Source of the DNA: Saprospiraceae bacterium
GTDB lineage: Bacteria; Bacteroidota; Bacteroidia; Chitinophagales; Saprospiraceae
DNA: 64,000 nt
Assembly: GCA_025055285.1 (NCBI GenBank)
Contig: JANWXM010000003.1
Location: 122,568 to 186,567 of the forward strand
Reading direction: 5' to 3'
Below, piece by piece: positions 9,345-18,986 of the stretch. A model generated the notes under the pieces. It saw only the letters and a list, made by a program, of their open reading frames with translations. It was not told the DNA's origin and did not search any database. The position numbers and the translations under genes are program-made. Positions within the stretch are counted from its first letter, which is position 1. Each line of letters begins with the position of its first letter.

Positions 9345-12300
9345 ATGAGGAGGAAATGTCTTCTGGTTCTATGGTTATGGATAGGACGCGGCCTGTGCTC
9401 CCAGGCCCAAGTGTTCAACATGTCGGAAACGCCCATTTTCTCCTGTAGTGGAATCTTTTTCGATGCCGGAGGAAGTGCGGGTAATTACCCAAACGATCAA
9501 GACTTGCATACGACGCTTTGTCCGGATAGCACTGCTCAGGCTCAGATTAGGCTGCGCTTTGACAGCTTAACGCTAGCCGCAGGCGATACCCTGTGTATAC
9601 GAGATGGAAATTCCCTTTCGGCACCTTTATTGGCTTGTTACGCTGGGCCCGTATTTGCTTCCACGTTTTCCCTGACGGCCTCTCCTGCCAATTTAAGCGG
9701 ATGCTTGACAATAAGATTTCGCTCCGATAGCTTAGCCACAGCAACGGGATGGAGCGCTGTTATTCAGTGCACGCCTTGCGTGTTACCAGCTCCGGCTGAT
9801 GTACAAGTGGTAGAGATGCGCAATGGAGAAATGCACTGGCAATGGAGCGACGTGCTTGGTAGTTTAGGCTTTGAGGTCAGTGTAAATGGAAGTCCCTGGC
9901 AATTGGCCAATCGTCCGTTAGGACACGTCATTAGCGGGCTCTCGCCGGGCGATGTAGTTATTTTGGAAATAAGGCCCATTAGCCCTAATCCAAACTGCAG
10001 TGTACAGACAGTTTCCGTGAATAAAACCTATGTAGAATGTTTGCTAAAAATGCTTTTGGTTTCCGTAACTGACGTACGTTGTGCGGGAACGTCTACGGGC
10101 TCTGCTGAAGTATTGGCAAGTGGTGCAATAGGGCCGGCGCAGTTCTTTGTCGTGGGCAATCCCATGCCATTTCCCAGCGGTGCATTTGTCAATTTCTTTG
10201 CAGCGGGCAACTACCGCCTTGCTGCGCGCGACTCTGTAGGCTGCCGCGATACGTTGTCTTTTCGCATCGAAGAGCCTCCGCCACTGGTCGTACAGACGAT
10301 TATGACTAATGCGAGGTGCTTTGCCGACAACAGTGGAAGAGCGACAGCCTTTGCCTCCGGAGGAACGGGGGGCTACACGTTCCGGTGGCAACGCTGTCAG
10401 GGCGGACCCTTGTGGACAGGAGCGACTGTGCCCGATCTCTTTGCTGGCTGCTATGCCGTAACAGTGCAGGATGCAAATGGCTGCACGACAGTCGCTCAAG
10501 ATACCATTGGCGAACCACCTCCCTTTTCCTTTACTTCAAGCCAAGACTCAGTGCGTTGCAATGGTGAAGCCAACGGACGCGCCACGATATTGGCTACCGG
10601 TGCTACGCCTCCTTATACCTATCAGTGGTCAAACGGTGACAAAGGCCCTGTGGCGGATAGCTTGAAGGCGGGTTTTCACAGTGTGACTGTTAGCGATGCC
10701 ATCGGTTGTCAGGCTGTTACGCTGGTGCAGGTGTTTCAGCCTCCTTTATTGCGCTTCGATAGCTTAAAAGCTGTGGGCGTCACGTGCTTTGGCGATGCGG
10801 ACGGCTTGGTCTCTGCCCTGGCAATCGGAGGAAACCCTCCGTTGACCTATTCGTGGAGCAATCAACAGAGCGGACCTATCTTATCTGGGATGAAAGCGGG
10901 CGTTTATACGGTAACCGTCACAGACCACAAAGGCTGCACGGCTGTTGGTACAATCACTGTCGGTACACCCCCACTTATTACTGTTCAGAAAAACGTTCAA
11001 GCTGAGCGCTGTGCAGGTCAGTGCGACGGCTCCGTTGTGCTTCTTCCAACAGGTGGTACACATCCAATAAGCATAGTATGGGCAACGCCAGACATCCCGC
11101 CGGGTCAAACGACCGTAGCCGACTTATGCCCGGGCATATATCGCTTTACAGCCTCAGATGCGCGCAACTGCTCGGTGATAGATTCGTTTGTCGTTGCTCC
11201 CGCTCCGCCTCTTGCAGTATCGTTTGTACTGCAGTCGCCTACTTGCACGAGTAGCTCAGACGGCTCTATAAGAGCGACACCCAAAGGAGGTATACCGCCT
11301 TATCAATACGTTTGGAACAACGGAGGCACCACAGCAATGATTGCGGACCTCCCTTGTGGTGTATACACAGTGACTGTACGCGATACCTTAGGCTGCATTC
11401 GCAGCGATACAGTTGTGCTCCTTTGCCCTGATTCATTGGTGATAGACAGCGTTCGAACTACGCCTATTTCTTGCTTTGGCGGTGCAAATGGTTCTGCACG
11501 TGCTTTTGCCCGCGGCGGTACGGGTAGCCTCTTGTTTGCGTGGAACGACGCCAACCAGCAGGTTGCCGCTACAGCGGTCAACTTAATTGCAGGGACATAC
11601 ACGGTAACCGTATCCGATGCTAAGGGCTGTACATCAACGGCTACTGCAGTGGTAACTCAACCTCCTCCTCTCCAAGCCACATTGTTTTCAAGACCCGTTA
11701 CCTGTTTTGGCGATACTGATGGCGCTGCATGGCCCATCGTCAGTGGCGGAACGCCTCCGTATACATACCTGTGGAATACCCAACGAACAGACTCTGTCAT
11801 TTCCGGTCTTCCCACCGGATTGTATGTCCTAACGCTCACCGATGCTAATGGCTGTACACTTACTCCGCCGCCAGTCGTTGTCTCGTCGCCGACTTCGCCA
11901 TTACGGGTTGCAGCTATTGCTACTCAGCGCGCTTGCTTCAATGGAGGTGGAGGAGCCGCACGCGCCGAGGCAAGCGGTGGAAACGGTTCTCCTTACCTCT
12001 ATACATGGAGCAATCTGGCTACAGGTGCTCAAGTTGACCAACTTTCTACCGGCATTTACACTGTGACCGTTTCTGATGCGAAGGGCTGCACTGCCGTCCA
12101 AACAGTTAACATAGGCCGATGGGATAGCATTGTTGTATCCATTGCTGTTATTGCTCCTACTTGCCCAGGTGGCCGCAACGGACAGGCCTCTATCAACAAA
12201 TTAGAAGGAGGCGCCGGCAAAGGCCTTCGAGAAAATTACAAGCTTCAGTGGAACATTTCGGGAATAGGCGACACCATTTACTTGAATGGGCTTAGCGGCG

Positions 12301-13622
12301 GTCAACTCCTTTTGCTTACAGTAACAGACAACGCTGGCTGTACTGCCGTCTTTGAACGCTATGTGGACAGTTTACCCGCTATTCGCCTGGTGTTGCAAGT
12401 AGATAGCATTCGCTGCTGGGGCAAGAACGATGGCGCCATTCGTGTGAGCAGCGTTCAAAGTTCTCGCCCAATCGCTAACTATCGCTGGAGCAATGGTGTT
12501 ATCGATCAGAGTATTGTTCTTCTGCCACCAGGCACATATACCGTGACTGCTACAGACGTGCAAGGTTGCACAGGCACTGCTTCGGCAACCTTGACCGAAC
12601 CACCTCCTCTAAACCTGCTGCTTCAGGTAGATTCGATCAAATGTCCAGGCGACCGAAACGGCTCAATAAGCGCTCGACCATTCGGTGGAACACCTCCCTA
12701 CAACTTCCGCTGGAGCACTGGCGCTACCACTGATCGCGCAATAAACCTCGCTTCAGGTACCTATACCCTCACGCTTACTGACCGAAACGGCTGTTCCTTG
12801 ACTGTTTCTGCCGAATTGCAGCCACCAGTTCCGCTAGCTATTGATATTCAGGCACTAAGACCTTCGTGTTTTGGCTATGCCAACGGCCGTGCTACTCTTG
12901 TCGTAAAAGAAGGGAAGCCTCCTTTTCGCTTTCGGCTCGACGGCGGGCCCTTTACTGGCTCGCCTACTTTCGTCGGTTTGAAAGCAGGTAATTACACCGC
13001 TACAGTGCTCGATGGCAAAGGCTGCTTAACAGATGTCTCTTTTGAACTTGATCAGCCCCCTCCTCTATGGGTGACGCTATCATCTACTGACACTATAATC
13101 TTTCTTGGAGATAGCCTGCTGCTCGAGGCTGAAGTCGCTAATGCAGTAGGTGATGCAATCCTTCTGTGGCGCAGTGCATTGATTGACTCGATACGCTGCA
13201 CAGACCCTCCTGAGTGTACTGCGGTATGGATAAGGCCATTTCACGCTAATGTCTATACTGCTGTAGCCACGGATGCTAATGGCTGCACCGGCAGCGCGGA
13301 AGTCCGCGTTAGCGTAGAGAAGCCGCGCGGTGTGTACGTGCCCACGGCTTTCTCGCCTAATGGCGATAACAATAACGATCGCCTAGTGGTCCATGGCAAA
13401 CACCAACAAATTCGTCGGATTCGCCTCTTCCGAGTATACGACCGTTGGGGAGAACTAGTCTTCGAGGCGCAAAAATTTGCTCCTAACGAGGCTATTTACG
13501 GATGGGATGGCACTTTTCGCGGCCAACCTGCTTCTGAAGGTATCTACCTCTGGTATGTTGAAGTCGAATACCTCGATGGATATGAAGAACGCCTCAGCGG
13601 CAACACGTTGCTCATTCGATAA
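9345..13622 (+). CDS. Giant SprB-repeat surface protein with CUB-like domain and CHU_C C-terminus
   Basis: 1425 residues. It opens with a signal peptide (MRRKCLLVLWLW...SQAQ), which fixes the ATG at 9345. Next comes a CUB-like domain (about 25-145, with the LCIRDG and CLTIRF strands), then about thirteen SprB-type repeats of roughly 80-95 residues (Cys-x2-4-Gly...GGTPPYxYxWSNG...TYTVTVTDAxGC). It ends with a CHU_C type B domain beginning PTAFSPNGDNNNDR and ending TLLIR. The architecture is that of cell-surface adhesins exported by the type IX system and, in gliding relatives, moved along the surface. It is paralogous to the protein at 1-1353, with near-identical C-terminal motifs. Whether this organism glides cannot be told. 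Confidence 0.9.
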   Translation: MRRKCLLVLWLWIGRGLCSQAQVFNMSETPIFSCSGIFFDAGGSAGNYPNDQDLHTTLCPDSTAQAQIRLRFDSLTLAAGDTLCIRDGNSLSAPLLACYAGPVFASTFSLTASPANLSGCLTIRFRSDSLATATGWSAVIQCTPCVLPAPADVQVVEMRNGEMHWQWSDVLGSLGFEVSVNGSPWQLANRPLGHVISGLSPGDVVILEIRPISPNPNCSVQTVSVNKTYVECLLKMLLVSVTDVRCAGTSTGSAEVLASGAIGPAQFFVVGNPMPFPSGAFVNFFAAGNYRLAARDSVGCRDTLSFRIEEPPPLVVQTIMTNARCFADNSGRATAFASGGTGGYTFRWQRCQGGPLWTGATVPDLFAGCYAVTVQDANGCTTVAQDTIGEPPPFSFTSSQDSVRCNGEANGRATILATGATPPYTYQWSNGDKGPVADSLKAGFHSVTVSDAIGCQAVTLVQVFQPPLLRFDSLKAVGVTCFGDADGLVSALAIGGNPPLTYSWSNQQSGPILSGMKAGVYTVTVTDHKGCTAVGTITVGTPPLITVQKNVQAERCAGQCDGSVVLLPTGGTHPISIVWATPDIPPGQTTVADLCPGIYRFTASDARNCSVIDSFVVAPAPPLAVSFVLQSPTCTSSSDGSIRATPKGGIPPYQYVWNNGGTTAMIADLPCGVYTVTVRDTLGCIRSDTVVLLCPDSLVIDSVRTTPISCFGGANGSARAFARGGTGSLLFAWNDANQQVAATAVNLIAGTYTVTVSDAKGCTSTATAVVTQPPPLQATLFSRPVTCFGDTDGAAWPIVSGGTPPYTYLWNTQRTDSVISGLPTGLYVLTLTDANGCTLTPPPVVVSSPTSPLRVAAIATQRACFNGGGGAARAEASGGNGSPYLYTWSNLATGAQVDQLSTGIYTVTVSDAKGCTAVQTVNIGRWDSIVVSIAVIAPTCPGGRNGQASINKLEGGAGKGLRENYKLQWNISGIGDTIYLNGLSGGQLLLLTVTDNAGCTAVFERYVDSLPAIRLVLQVDSIRCWGKNDGAIRVSSVQSSRPIANYRWSNGVIDQSIVLLPPGTYTVTATDVQGCTGTASATLTEPPPLNLLLQVDSIKCPGDRNGSISARPFGGTPPYNFRWSTGATTDRAINLASGTYTLTLTDRNGCSLTVSAELQPPVPLAIDIQALRPSCFGYANGRATLVVKEGKPPFRFRLDGGPFTGSPTFVGLKAGNYTATVLDGKGCLTDVSFELDQPPPLWVTLSSTDTIIFLGDSLLLEAEVANAVGDAILLWRSALIDSIRCTDPPECTAVWIRPFHANVYTAVATDANGCTGSAEVRVSVEKPRGVYVPTAFSPNGDNNNDRLVVHGKHQQIRRIRLFRVYDRWGELVFEAQKFAPNEAIYGWDGTFRGQPASEGIYLWYVEVEYLDGYEERLSGNTLLIR

Positions 13623-13683
13623 ATTTCTGCGTTAGACAATTATGTAAAGTAGATAAACCTCTCTCGAAGAAGAGTATTGTTTT

Positions 13684-14697
13684 TCATATCTTTATCCAAC
13701 GCATCGTTTTTTCCCATTCGCCTTTGCGCATGCGGATGCGGTAGACGCCTGGCGGGCCAAAGTCTCCTACGAGTAAATAAGGGAGATCAGCGTTAAACTG
13801 CCGCAATAGGCGTCCGTTGATGTCGAACACACTGATATTAACTTGCGCCATGGGTTGGTCGGCTTTTAGAAGTAAGTTTACAGCGGGCAGTGGGCGAATG
13901 ACTGGCTGGCGCAAAGCGTTATCGGTCGGGGGCACAATGTGGTTCCAGCGCTTCTCTAGCGCATACAGAGGGCGTAGATAAATTGCTTGAAAGGGTATTT
14001 GGTGGGCAATGACCTGTTCGACGAGGATTGCGTGCCCGCGATTGTTGAGGTGGATACCATCTCCGGCATCCACATGCGGGCTAAGCCTGCCAGAGGGAGT
14101 AGCTAACAGGTGCCATACAGGAATGAGGCGGTCGGGAAAACGTTTTTGCATGGCCTCGAGTACCTGGAGTTGAGTTTTCACTTTTAAGCTGTCGAAATTG
14201 CGCGGCTGCAGAGAAATAAACCAAAGAGGCACGTCTGCTGTCCAGGCTGTATGAGCGATGATCTCCAAATTGCGCACTTGGGTCGCGGCGTCGTACCCTG
14301 CAGCAGCATCATTAGAGGGTAGATTGACAATGATGGCGTCGGGGCGTAGCGCTAAAGCTCTACTGATGTTGTGTTCAGGGTCAGGAGCCGGATAGGAAAG
14401 CCCTCTCCGAAAACCATCGGGCAACAAGTGAAAAGACTGGTAACCGCTTTTTGCTAAATTTACCACCTGACAGCCCGGGTGAAGGCGCTTTAAGTAAGCC
14501 CGATACCGATTAACCCATGCGCTGTCTATGGGACGAGCACCTACCCCTGCTGCCGTCGAAGAGCCTAGAATTACAATTCGAACAGGCGACGGTAAGTAAC
14601 GCTCGCCATTAGCGCCGTGCACTTCCAGCTGACTTGCCCCAGTGCCACCTACAAATGTGCTCAAAAGGAGGAAAATCAAAGGACGCGCAAAGCTCAT
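13684..14697 (-). CDS. Secreted SGNH/GDSL-type hydrolase with type IX secretion tail
   Basis: 337 residues with a signal peptide (MSFARPLIFLLLSTFVGGTGA). Block I of the SGNH fold reads LGSSTAAGVG (nucleophile Ser about residue 47), an asparagine-containing block reads VNLPSND, and the catalytic Asp-His block reads DGIHLNNRGH (about 215-224). The last ~70 residues form a type A secretion tail (ISVFDINGRLL...GVYRIRM), so it is probably exported and surface-attached or released. The family covers esterases and lipases; the substrate is unknown. A TACTTTTG box ends 4 bases before the ATG. Confidence 0.88.
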   Translation of the reverse strand: MSFARPLIFLLLSTFVGGTGASQLEVHGANGERYLPSPVRIVILGSSTAAGVGARPIDSAWVNRYRAYLKRLHPGCQVVNLAKSGYQSFHLLPDGFRRGLSYPAPDPEHNISRALALRPDAIIVNLPSNDAAAGYDAATQVRNLEIIAHTAWTADVPLWFISLQPRNFDSLKVKTQLQVLEAMQKRFPDRLIPVWHLLATPSGRLSPHVDAGDGIHLNNRGHAILVEQVIAHQIPFQAIYLRPLYALEKRWNHIVPPTDNALRQPVIRPLPAVNLLLKADQPMAQVNISVFDINGRLLRQFNADLPYLLVGDFGPPGVYRIRMRKGEWEKTMRWIKI

Positions 14698-14701
14698 ACC
14701 T

Positions 14702-14709
14702 CAAAAGTA
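14702..14709 (-). promoter_or_regulatory. -7 box (TACTTTTG) directly before SGNH hydrolase start
   Basis: On the minus strand TACTTTTG is an exact TAnnTTTG match, with AGGT between it and the ATG at 14697. Transcription would start at or next to the ATG. A TTTTG further upstream is about 26 bases away, wider than usual. Confidence 0.45.
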
Positions 14710-15125
14710 TGTTTCATAATTGTCTATCCGCACCGCAAAACTCATAGCAATTTTTACGCCTCTTGATAGTTTAAACCGCTCTTTTATTTCAAAATGACGG
14801 AAATTTTAATATATTTTAACACTTCTCTAGCATCTGGCTGCTGAATAGGAAAATACAGATTATAAGCAGCGCGTTATCTATTAGCTAGCCTTCGTACAAA
14901 AAGTCGCACTGCGCCATTTTGGCGGACACATCGAACACTCTGAAACTGTCTTACTTCTTGGGTGAAAGAGAGCTACCCCTCCACTTTAGCATTAATTCCG
15001 CAGAAGAATAAATGCCCAGTAGAGGGTCTGTCAGCGTTGTGGAGCATCTTAGGGAGAGGAGTCTTGGTTGAGCGATTTGGATGCCAGCAAGGCGCTCGGC
15101 TGCAACTGGGCGTAATGTTGGTTCG
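14710..15125. other. Intergenic, no gene seen
   Basis: About 415 bases, AT-rich next to the SGNH gene. No recognisable coding, RNA or repeat feature; a short minus-strand open frame (14951-15223) lacks motifs and mostly overlaps the glycosyltransferase 3' end. Confidence 0.45.
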
Positions 15126-16601
15126 CTAAAAGCTCTCCAACTTTTTGCGAATGATGAACAGGTACGGATATTCCCAGACATAATTTGCCAATTGATAGTT
15201 GCCATGGGGCTCGAATACAGCAATCGGAATCTTCCGGTCTCTTAAATTTCTAAAATCTTCTTCTGAGAGCGTCCAATGATAGGCAGTAATGCCTTCGTTG
15301 TAAAACATCACATCTATGTCTTCGAAAGAATTCATATTCATTACGACCTTTACGTTGGATGGCAGTTCGGATTTCAAGTTCCGATAAATCTTGGCATTGT
15401 AGATCCTTTTTTCTCTTTCTCCTGTTGGAGAGGATAGATACTCTGCAATTACTTTCGGATTTAAGCACAGACAACAAATTGCAAATAGAGCGCTGACTTG
15501 AAGCATGCTATACTTTAGCACTTTTTCAAAGAGGAAATCTATTGCCAAACCTATGTAAATTAGAAAAAGCGGAACAATGAAGAATAGGTATGTTGTAATC
15601 TTCGTCCTTACAATAATAGAATAGAACAGAAAGACGAATACAAGGGCGGTTACAATGGCTGTATTTGACGAAAAATTTATTCTTCTGTGCCAAACAGAAA
15701 CCCAGATACCTACAGGGATTAAGAAATGCAAAAACCAACCGAATAACTCTCCTAGATGCTTGAAATAATAGAAGATGTTTCCGCCGTGTCCCTCTACTAC
15801 CTCTCGGATGTGCTTTAGGTTGAAGTTGTGTTCGTGTTTGGCAATTTCAGGAAAGCGATGGAAGATATATATCTGCCAAGGCAAAAAGACTGCTAAGCAT
15901 ACGAGGAAAGAAATGGCAAAGTAAAGCACTTCTTTTCGGGATGCAAGTCCGTCTATAGAATCGGAAAAAATTGCTATCCCCCATATTAAGTAGACCAGCA
16001 GGCCGGTGAGCCACTTGTTGAGCACAGCTGCGCCAGCGAAGAATCCGATGAGAATAACCCAGTAAGTGCACCTATGGTGACGATACTCACACCATGCCCA
16101 TATGCTTGCAACAACATAAAAGCCATGAGCTACGTCGTTGTGATCCATGCCTTTGATGCCAGAGATCAATTGCAGATGGTAGTTAGACGTTGCCATCATG
16201 AGGGCACTCAGGAGGGCAACTGTTTTGCGCTGGGTGAGGAGAAAGGCAGTGCGGTATAGAAGAAGAATAAGCAACGTGCCCATAATGGCGCTAGGCAACC
16301 TCATGGCCCACTCAGAAACACCAAACACCTTCATGCTTAGGGCCATTTGCCACATGAACAGTGGTTGTTTGTGAAGCCAAATGTGGTTACAGCACCAAGC
16401 AAATGGGTCATAATTCTCGGTAATGGGATTTACCCTTAAGATTGGAACGAAAGGGTTTTCCATCATGTTCCGAGCTACCAGAGCGTGGAAGCGCTCGTCC
16501 CAAGGGTGTAAGAAAGGGTCGAGAAAAATGGCTATAACCCTTAGGATCAGGCCCATAAGCACGATGCTCCAGAGACCGAAATCTACCTTGCTGGATTGCA
16601 T
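15126..16601 (-). CDS. ArnT-like membrane glycosyltransferase (GT39/PMT superfamily)
   Basis: 491 residues with about 10 predicted membrane segments and a soluble C-terminal part. The conserved acidic pair of GT-C enzymes is seen as WDERFHA (D35-E36) in the first periplasmic loop after the first membrane segment. These enzymes transfer a sugar from a polyprenyl-phosphate donor to lipid A, protein or another acceptor on the outer face of the inner membrane. It lies 23 bases downstream of the carboxypeptidase gene on the same strand, possibly cotranscribed, with no obvious functional link. Donor and acceptor cannot be predicted. Confidence 0.85.
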   Translation of the reverse strand: MQSSKVDFGLWSIVLMGLILRVIAIFLDPFLHPWDERFHALVARNMMENPFVPILRVNPITENYDPFAWCCNHIWLHKQPLFMWQMALSMKVFGVSEWAMRLPSAIMGTLLILLLYRTAFLLTQRKTVALLSALMMATSNYHLQLISGIKGMDHNDVAHGFYVVASIWAWCEYRHHRCTYWVILIGFFAGAAVLNKWLTGLLVYLIWGIAIFSDSIDGLASRKEVLYFAISFLVCLAVFLPWQIYIFHRFPEIAKHEHNFNLKHIREVVEGHGGNIFYYFKHLGELFGWFLHFLIPVGIWVSVWHRRINFSSNTAIVTALVFVFLFYSIIVRTKITTYLFFIVPLFLIYIGLAIDFLFEKVLKYSMLQVSALFAICCLCLNPKVIAEYLSSPTGEREKRIYNAKIYRNLKSELPSNVKVVMNMNSFEDIDVMFYNEGITAYHWTLSEEDFRNLRDRKIPIAVFEPHGNYQLANYVWEYPYLFIIRKKLESF

Positions 16602-16624
16602 ATTAAGCGCGCTGCAAGTGACTT

Positions 16625-18466
16625 TTACTTGTTTTCTGCTTCATCCAATGGCAGCGTTAGCGGGTGTAATAGCCTTGCTACAGGGTAGAGTCGGTGAGAG
16701 GTTTCGTACCAAGGCGATCGCCGATAGACCCAATCCAACTGTTTACGCGCATTAGCCGCAAATTCCGGGTCGCTTTTTTGAAGTTCCTGCAATTCGGCGC
16801 GCACCTCCGGATTTTGGCGCAAAAATTCGGCGGCTAAGTCTTCGAAAACGTAAGCAGAAAAATATTCCTTTTGCATGAGGATAGGGTCGAAAAAGTTCCA
16901 AGCAAACCAAGAGTCAGGCGCATGTGGTTCGAGGGTTTCCACTAGGTATCGGTTTGCTGGCTGATTGGTCAAGACGACGTAATCGCCTTTCCGGAACAGG
17001 TGTTGGCGTCGTTGCAAGGTTACACGGACATCGTAATGGTAATAATGCCCTTCCCACTCGTTGCGATTTTTAAAGGAGTCGATGCGGTACATTTCTACCT
17101 CGAGTAGTGCGTCTTCTCGAAGACGTGACATGTGGACTCCGTTGTTTTGCAAACGGCTGAGGACATTTTCCCAAGCCTGTGGGATAAGGTATGCCCAAGG
17201 CTTCACTACAGTAAGACTAGGCTCGAAAGTGTTGTAATACGGTATATCGCGTTCCCAGACTTCGGAGCGGTCGTAGTATAGGCGAGGCAGCCCTGACACT
17301 TCAGAGGGTTTGTACTTGGCGGCATATCCTTTGAAGCGGAAGGAGTCCCGTTGGTTTTGGTTTATGCGCCAGTCTAGAGCGAATTCGCGCTTTGTTACGG
17401 TACGTTGGATAGCCTGAGTGCGCGCTCTAGCTAAGGCTTCACCGTGTTCGTGTAGAAAGGCGATGGTTTCCTCCATAAATGCTAGAGTGCTGCGCAGCCG
17501 ATCGGCAAAAGGCTTGAGCATGTGTGTTTCTGGCATAAAGCCGATACAGTTCCACATTGCAGCATAGCCGGTAGAGAAACGACCGTAGTCACAAAATCCT
17601 TGTAGCCCTTGGTCAGGCGTTTCGCCTAGGCCGTCGACGTAAGGGCACATTTCCCAGCCGCGGTGAGCCATGCGAGCATAGAGGTCGGGTAGCATAGTGT
17701 GGCGCAGGAAATCGCCCAGGGGAGCCTCTAGTTTGTTGTGTTGTGTAGCGATGAGCGTCATCGTGTAGGGGTAATCGGCTCCGTTGCTTGTGTGGTTGTC
17801 AATTAATACGTCAGGCTGCCAGGTGCTAAATAGGCGATTGAATGTTTGCGCATTGCGCGAATCGCACTTAATAAAATCTCGATTTAGGTCGTAGTTTCGA
17901 GCATTGCCACGAAATCCGTAGGCTTCAGGGCCGTTTTGATTAACTCGGCTGAAAGAGCCGCGGTTCAAGCACCCGTCTACGTTGTATATAGGTACGACGA
18001 CGAGCACTGTGTTTTCTAGAAGGTGTTGGCGCTGCGGTTGTGTCAGGAAATCGCGCAACAGTAGGAGGGTAGCATCGATGCCTTCTGGCTCGCCGGGATG
18101 TATGCCATTGTTAATAAATAGAATTCGCTTACCGGCTCGGCGCAATGCCTCAGGGTCAAATTCTCCGCTGGTGGAGAGCACAGCTACATGCAAGGGATAG
18201 CCGCTATCTGTAGGGCCGGCGATGCTGAGCCGAAAGATGCACGGAAAGGCTGCTGCCATCTTTTCGTAGCAAGCAATAGCTTCGTGATAAGAGACTGTCC
18301 GATTTGGATGTGTTTCGAACGGGATTCGAAAAAGAGGATCTGACATGGTCGAAGGCGATTTAAGTGTTGCACAGGAAATTATGCACAGGGCATTCATCAA
18401 CCCTATGCATAGGCTTCTCTTAAAAAAAATCGAACTATAGCAACAGCGGAACGAGGACAGAAGCAT
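16625..18466 (-). CDS. M14-family zinc carboxypeptidase (probable lipoprotein)
   Basis: 613 residues if started at the ATG at 18466. Zinc ligands are in HPGEPEG (about residue 122, HxxE) and in DNHTSNG (His about 222); LNRDF (about 195) is the substrate-carboxylate Arg region of M14 enzymes. A lipobox-like IISC at residues 29-32 follows a hydrophobic stretch, suggesting a lipoprotein. An alternative ATG at 18397 lies inside that hydrophobic stretch. A near-consensus -7 box (TACTTTCG, about 18473-18480) sits 6 bases before 18466 and leaves the start ambiguous. The catalytic domain occupies about residues 55-350; the ~260 residues after it are conserved-looking but unassigned. Probably trims peptides or peptidoglycan in the periplasm. 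Confidence 0.87.
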   Translation of the reverse strand: MLLSSFRCCYSSIFFKRSLCIGLMNALCIISCATLKSPSTMSDPLFRIPFETHPNRTVSYHEAIACYEKMAAAFPCIFRLSIAGPTDSGYPLHVAVLSTSGEFDPEALRRAGKRILFINNGIHPGEPEGIDATLLLLRDFLTQPQRQHLLENTVLVVVPIYNVDGCLNRGSFSRVNQNGPEAYGFRGNARNYDLNRDFIKCDSRNAQTFNRLFSTWQPDVLIDNHTSNGADYPYTMTLIATQHNKLEAPLGDFLRHTMLPDLYARMAHRGWEMCPYVDGLGETPDQGLQGFCDYGRFSTGYAAMWNCIGFMPETHMLKPFADRLRSTLAFMEETIAFLHEHGEALARARTQAIQRTVTKREFALDWRINQNQRDSFRFKGYAAKYKPSEVSGLPRLYYDRSEVWERDIPYYNTFEPSLTVVKPWAYLIPQAWENVLSRLQNNGVHMSRLREDALLEVEMYRIDSFKNRNEWEGHYYHYDVRVTLQRRQHLFRKGDYVVLTNQPANRYLVETLEPHAPDSWFAWNFFDPILMQKEYFSAYVFEDLAAEFLRQNPEVRAELQELQKSDPEFAANARKQLDWVYRRSPWYETSHRLYPVARLLHPLTLPLDEAENK

Positions 18467-18986
18467 TGCTGCGCGAAAGTAGGCGAGTTGTCTCTTACTG
18501 TACGAATAGCTTGCAACAAATTTTAAAACACTCGTGTGGGAAAGGCGAAAAAGATTGTTGCCCGGCCGAGGCAGATGCGTTCACTATTCCAAAGTCATTT
18601 CACTTATCGAACGAATTAGACAAGGCAAGGCTACCTGCTTTAGGCTATAAAGGCTTCTCCTTAGTAGGTCTTGCGCTAGAGGGCGCCCTGTATCTTGAGC
18701 AATAATTGATCCAGCGGAGGTTGGTTGCGATGCAGTACAGAGGCATTACCATTCGCCTTAAAAAGGCGCTGCGTTGCTATTTTCGATTTGTCCAAGCAGG
18801 ATTGAGTTAATAGACAGGCAAGAGGAGAAAATCCTACTTAGCGTTGCTGGCGCAGGATAAACATGTGGAAGAAGAACAGTACTGGAGCAATCTGTTTAGG
18901 AGAGGGTCACCTAATTCGAGCAGGATAAATCTTGAACTCTTTACGAATCATTAGGTTTTATCAGAAATTGCTTTCTCGTAGGGCGT
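18467..18986. other. Intergenic, no gene supported
   Basis: 520 bases between the divergent carboxypeptidase and rhomboid genes. A plus-strand open frame (18466-18705) has no recognisable domain, and its overlap with the carboxypeptidase start argues against it. No hairpin or RNA signature seen. Confidence 0.45.

Noticed and set aside
9345..13622. Tandem DNA repeats or CRISPR-like array in the SprB-repeat gene
   Set aside because: Repeats are clear only at protein level (about 80-95 residues, diverged); no fixed-length direct repeats with unique spacers.
14951..15223. Minus-strand open frame of 90 codons
   Set aside because: Overlaps the glycosyltransferase 3' end in another frame, with no motif.
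18466..18705. Plus-strand open frame of 79 codons
   Set aside because: Overlaps the start of the carboxypeptidase gene and has no motif or signal peptide.
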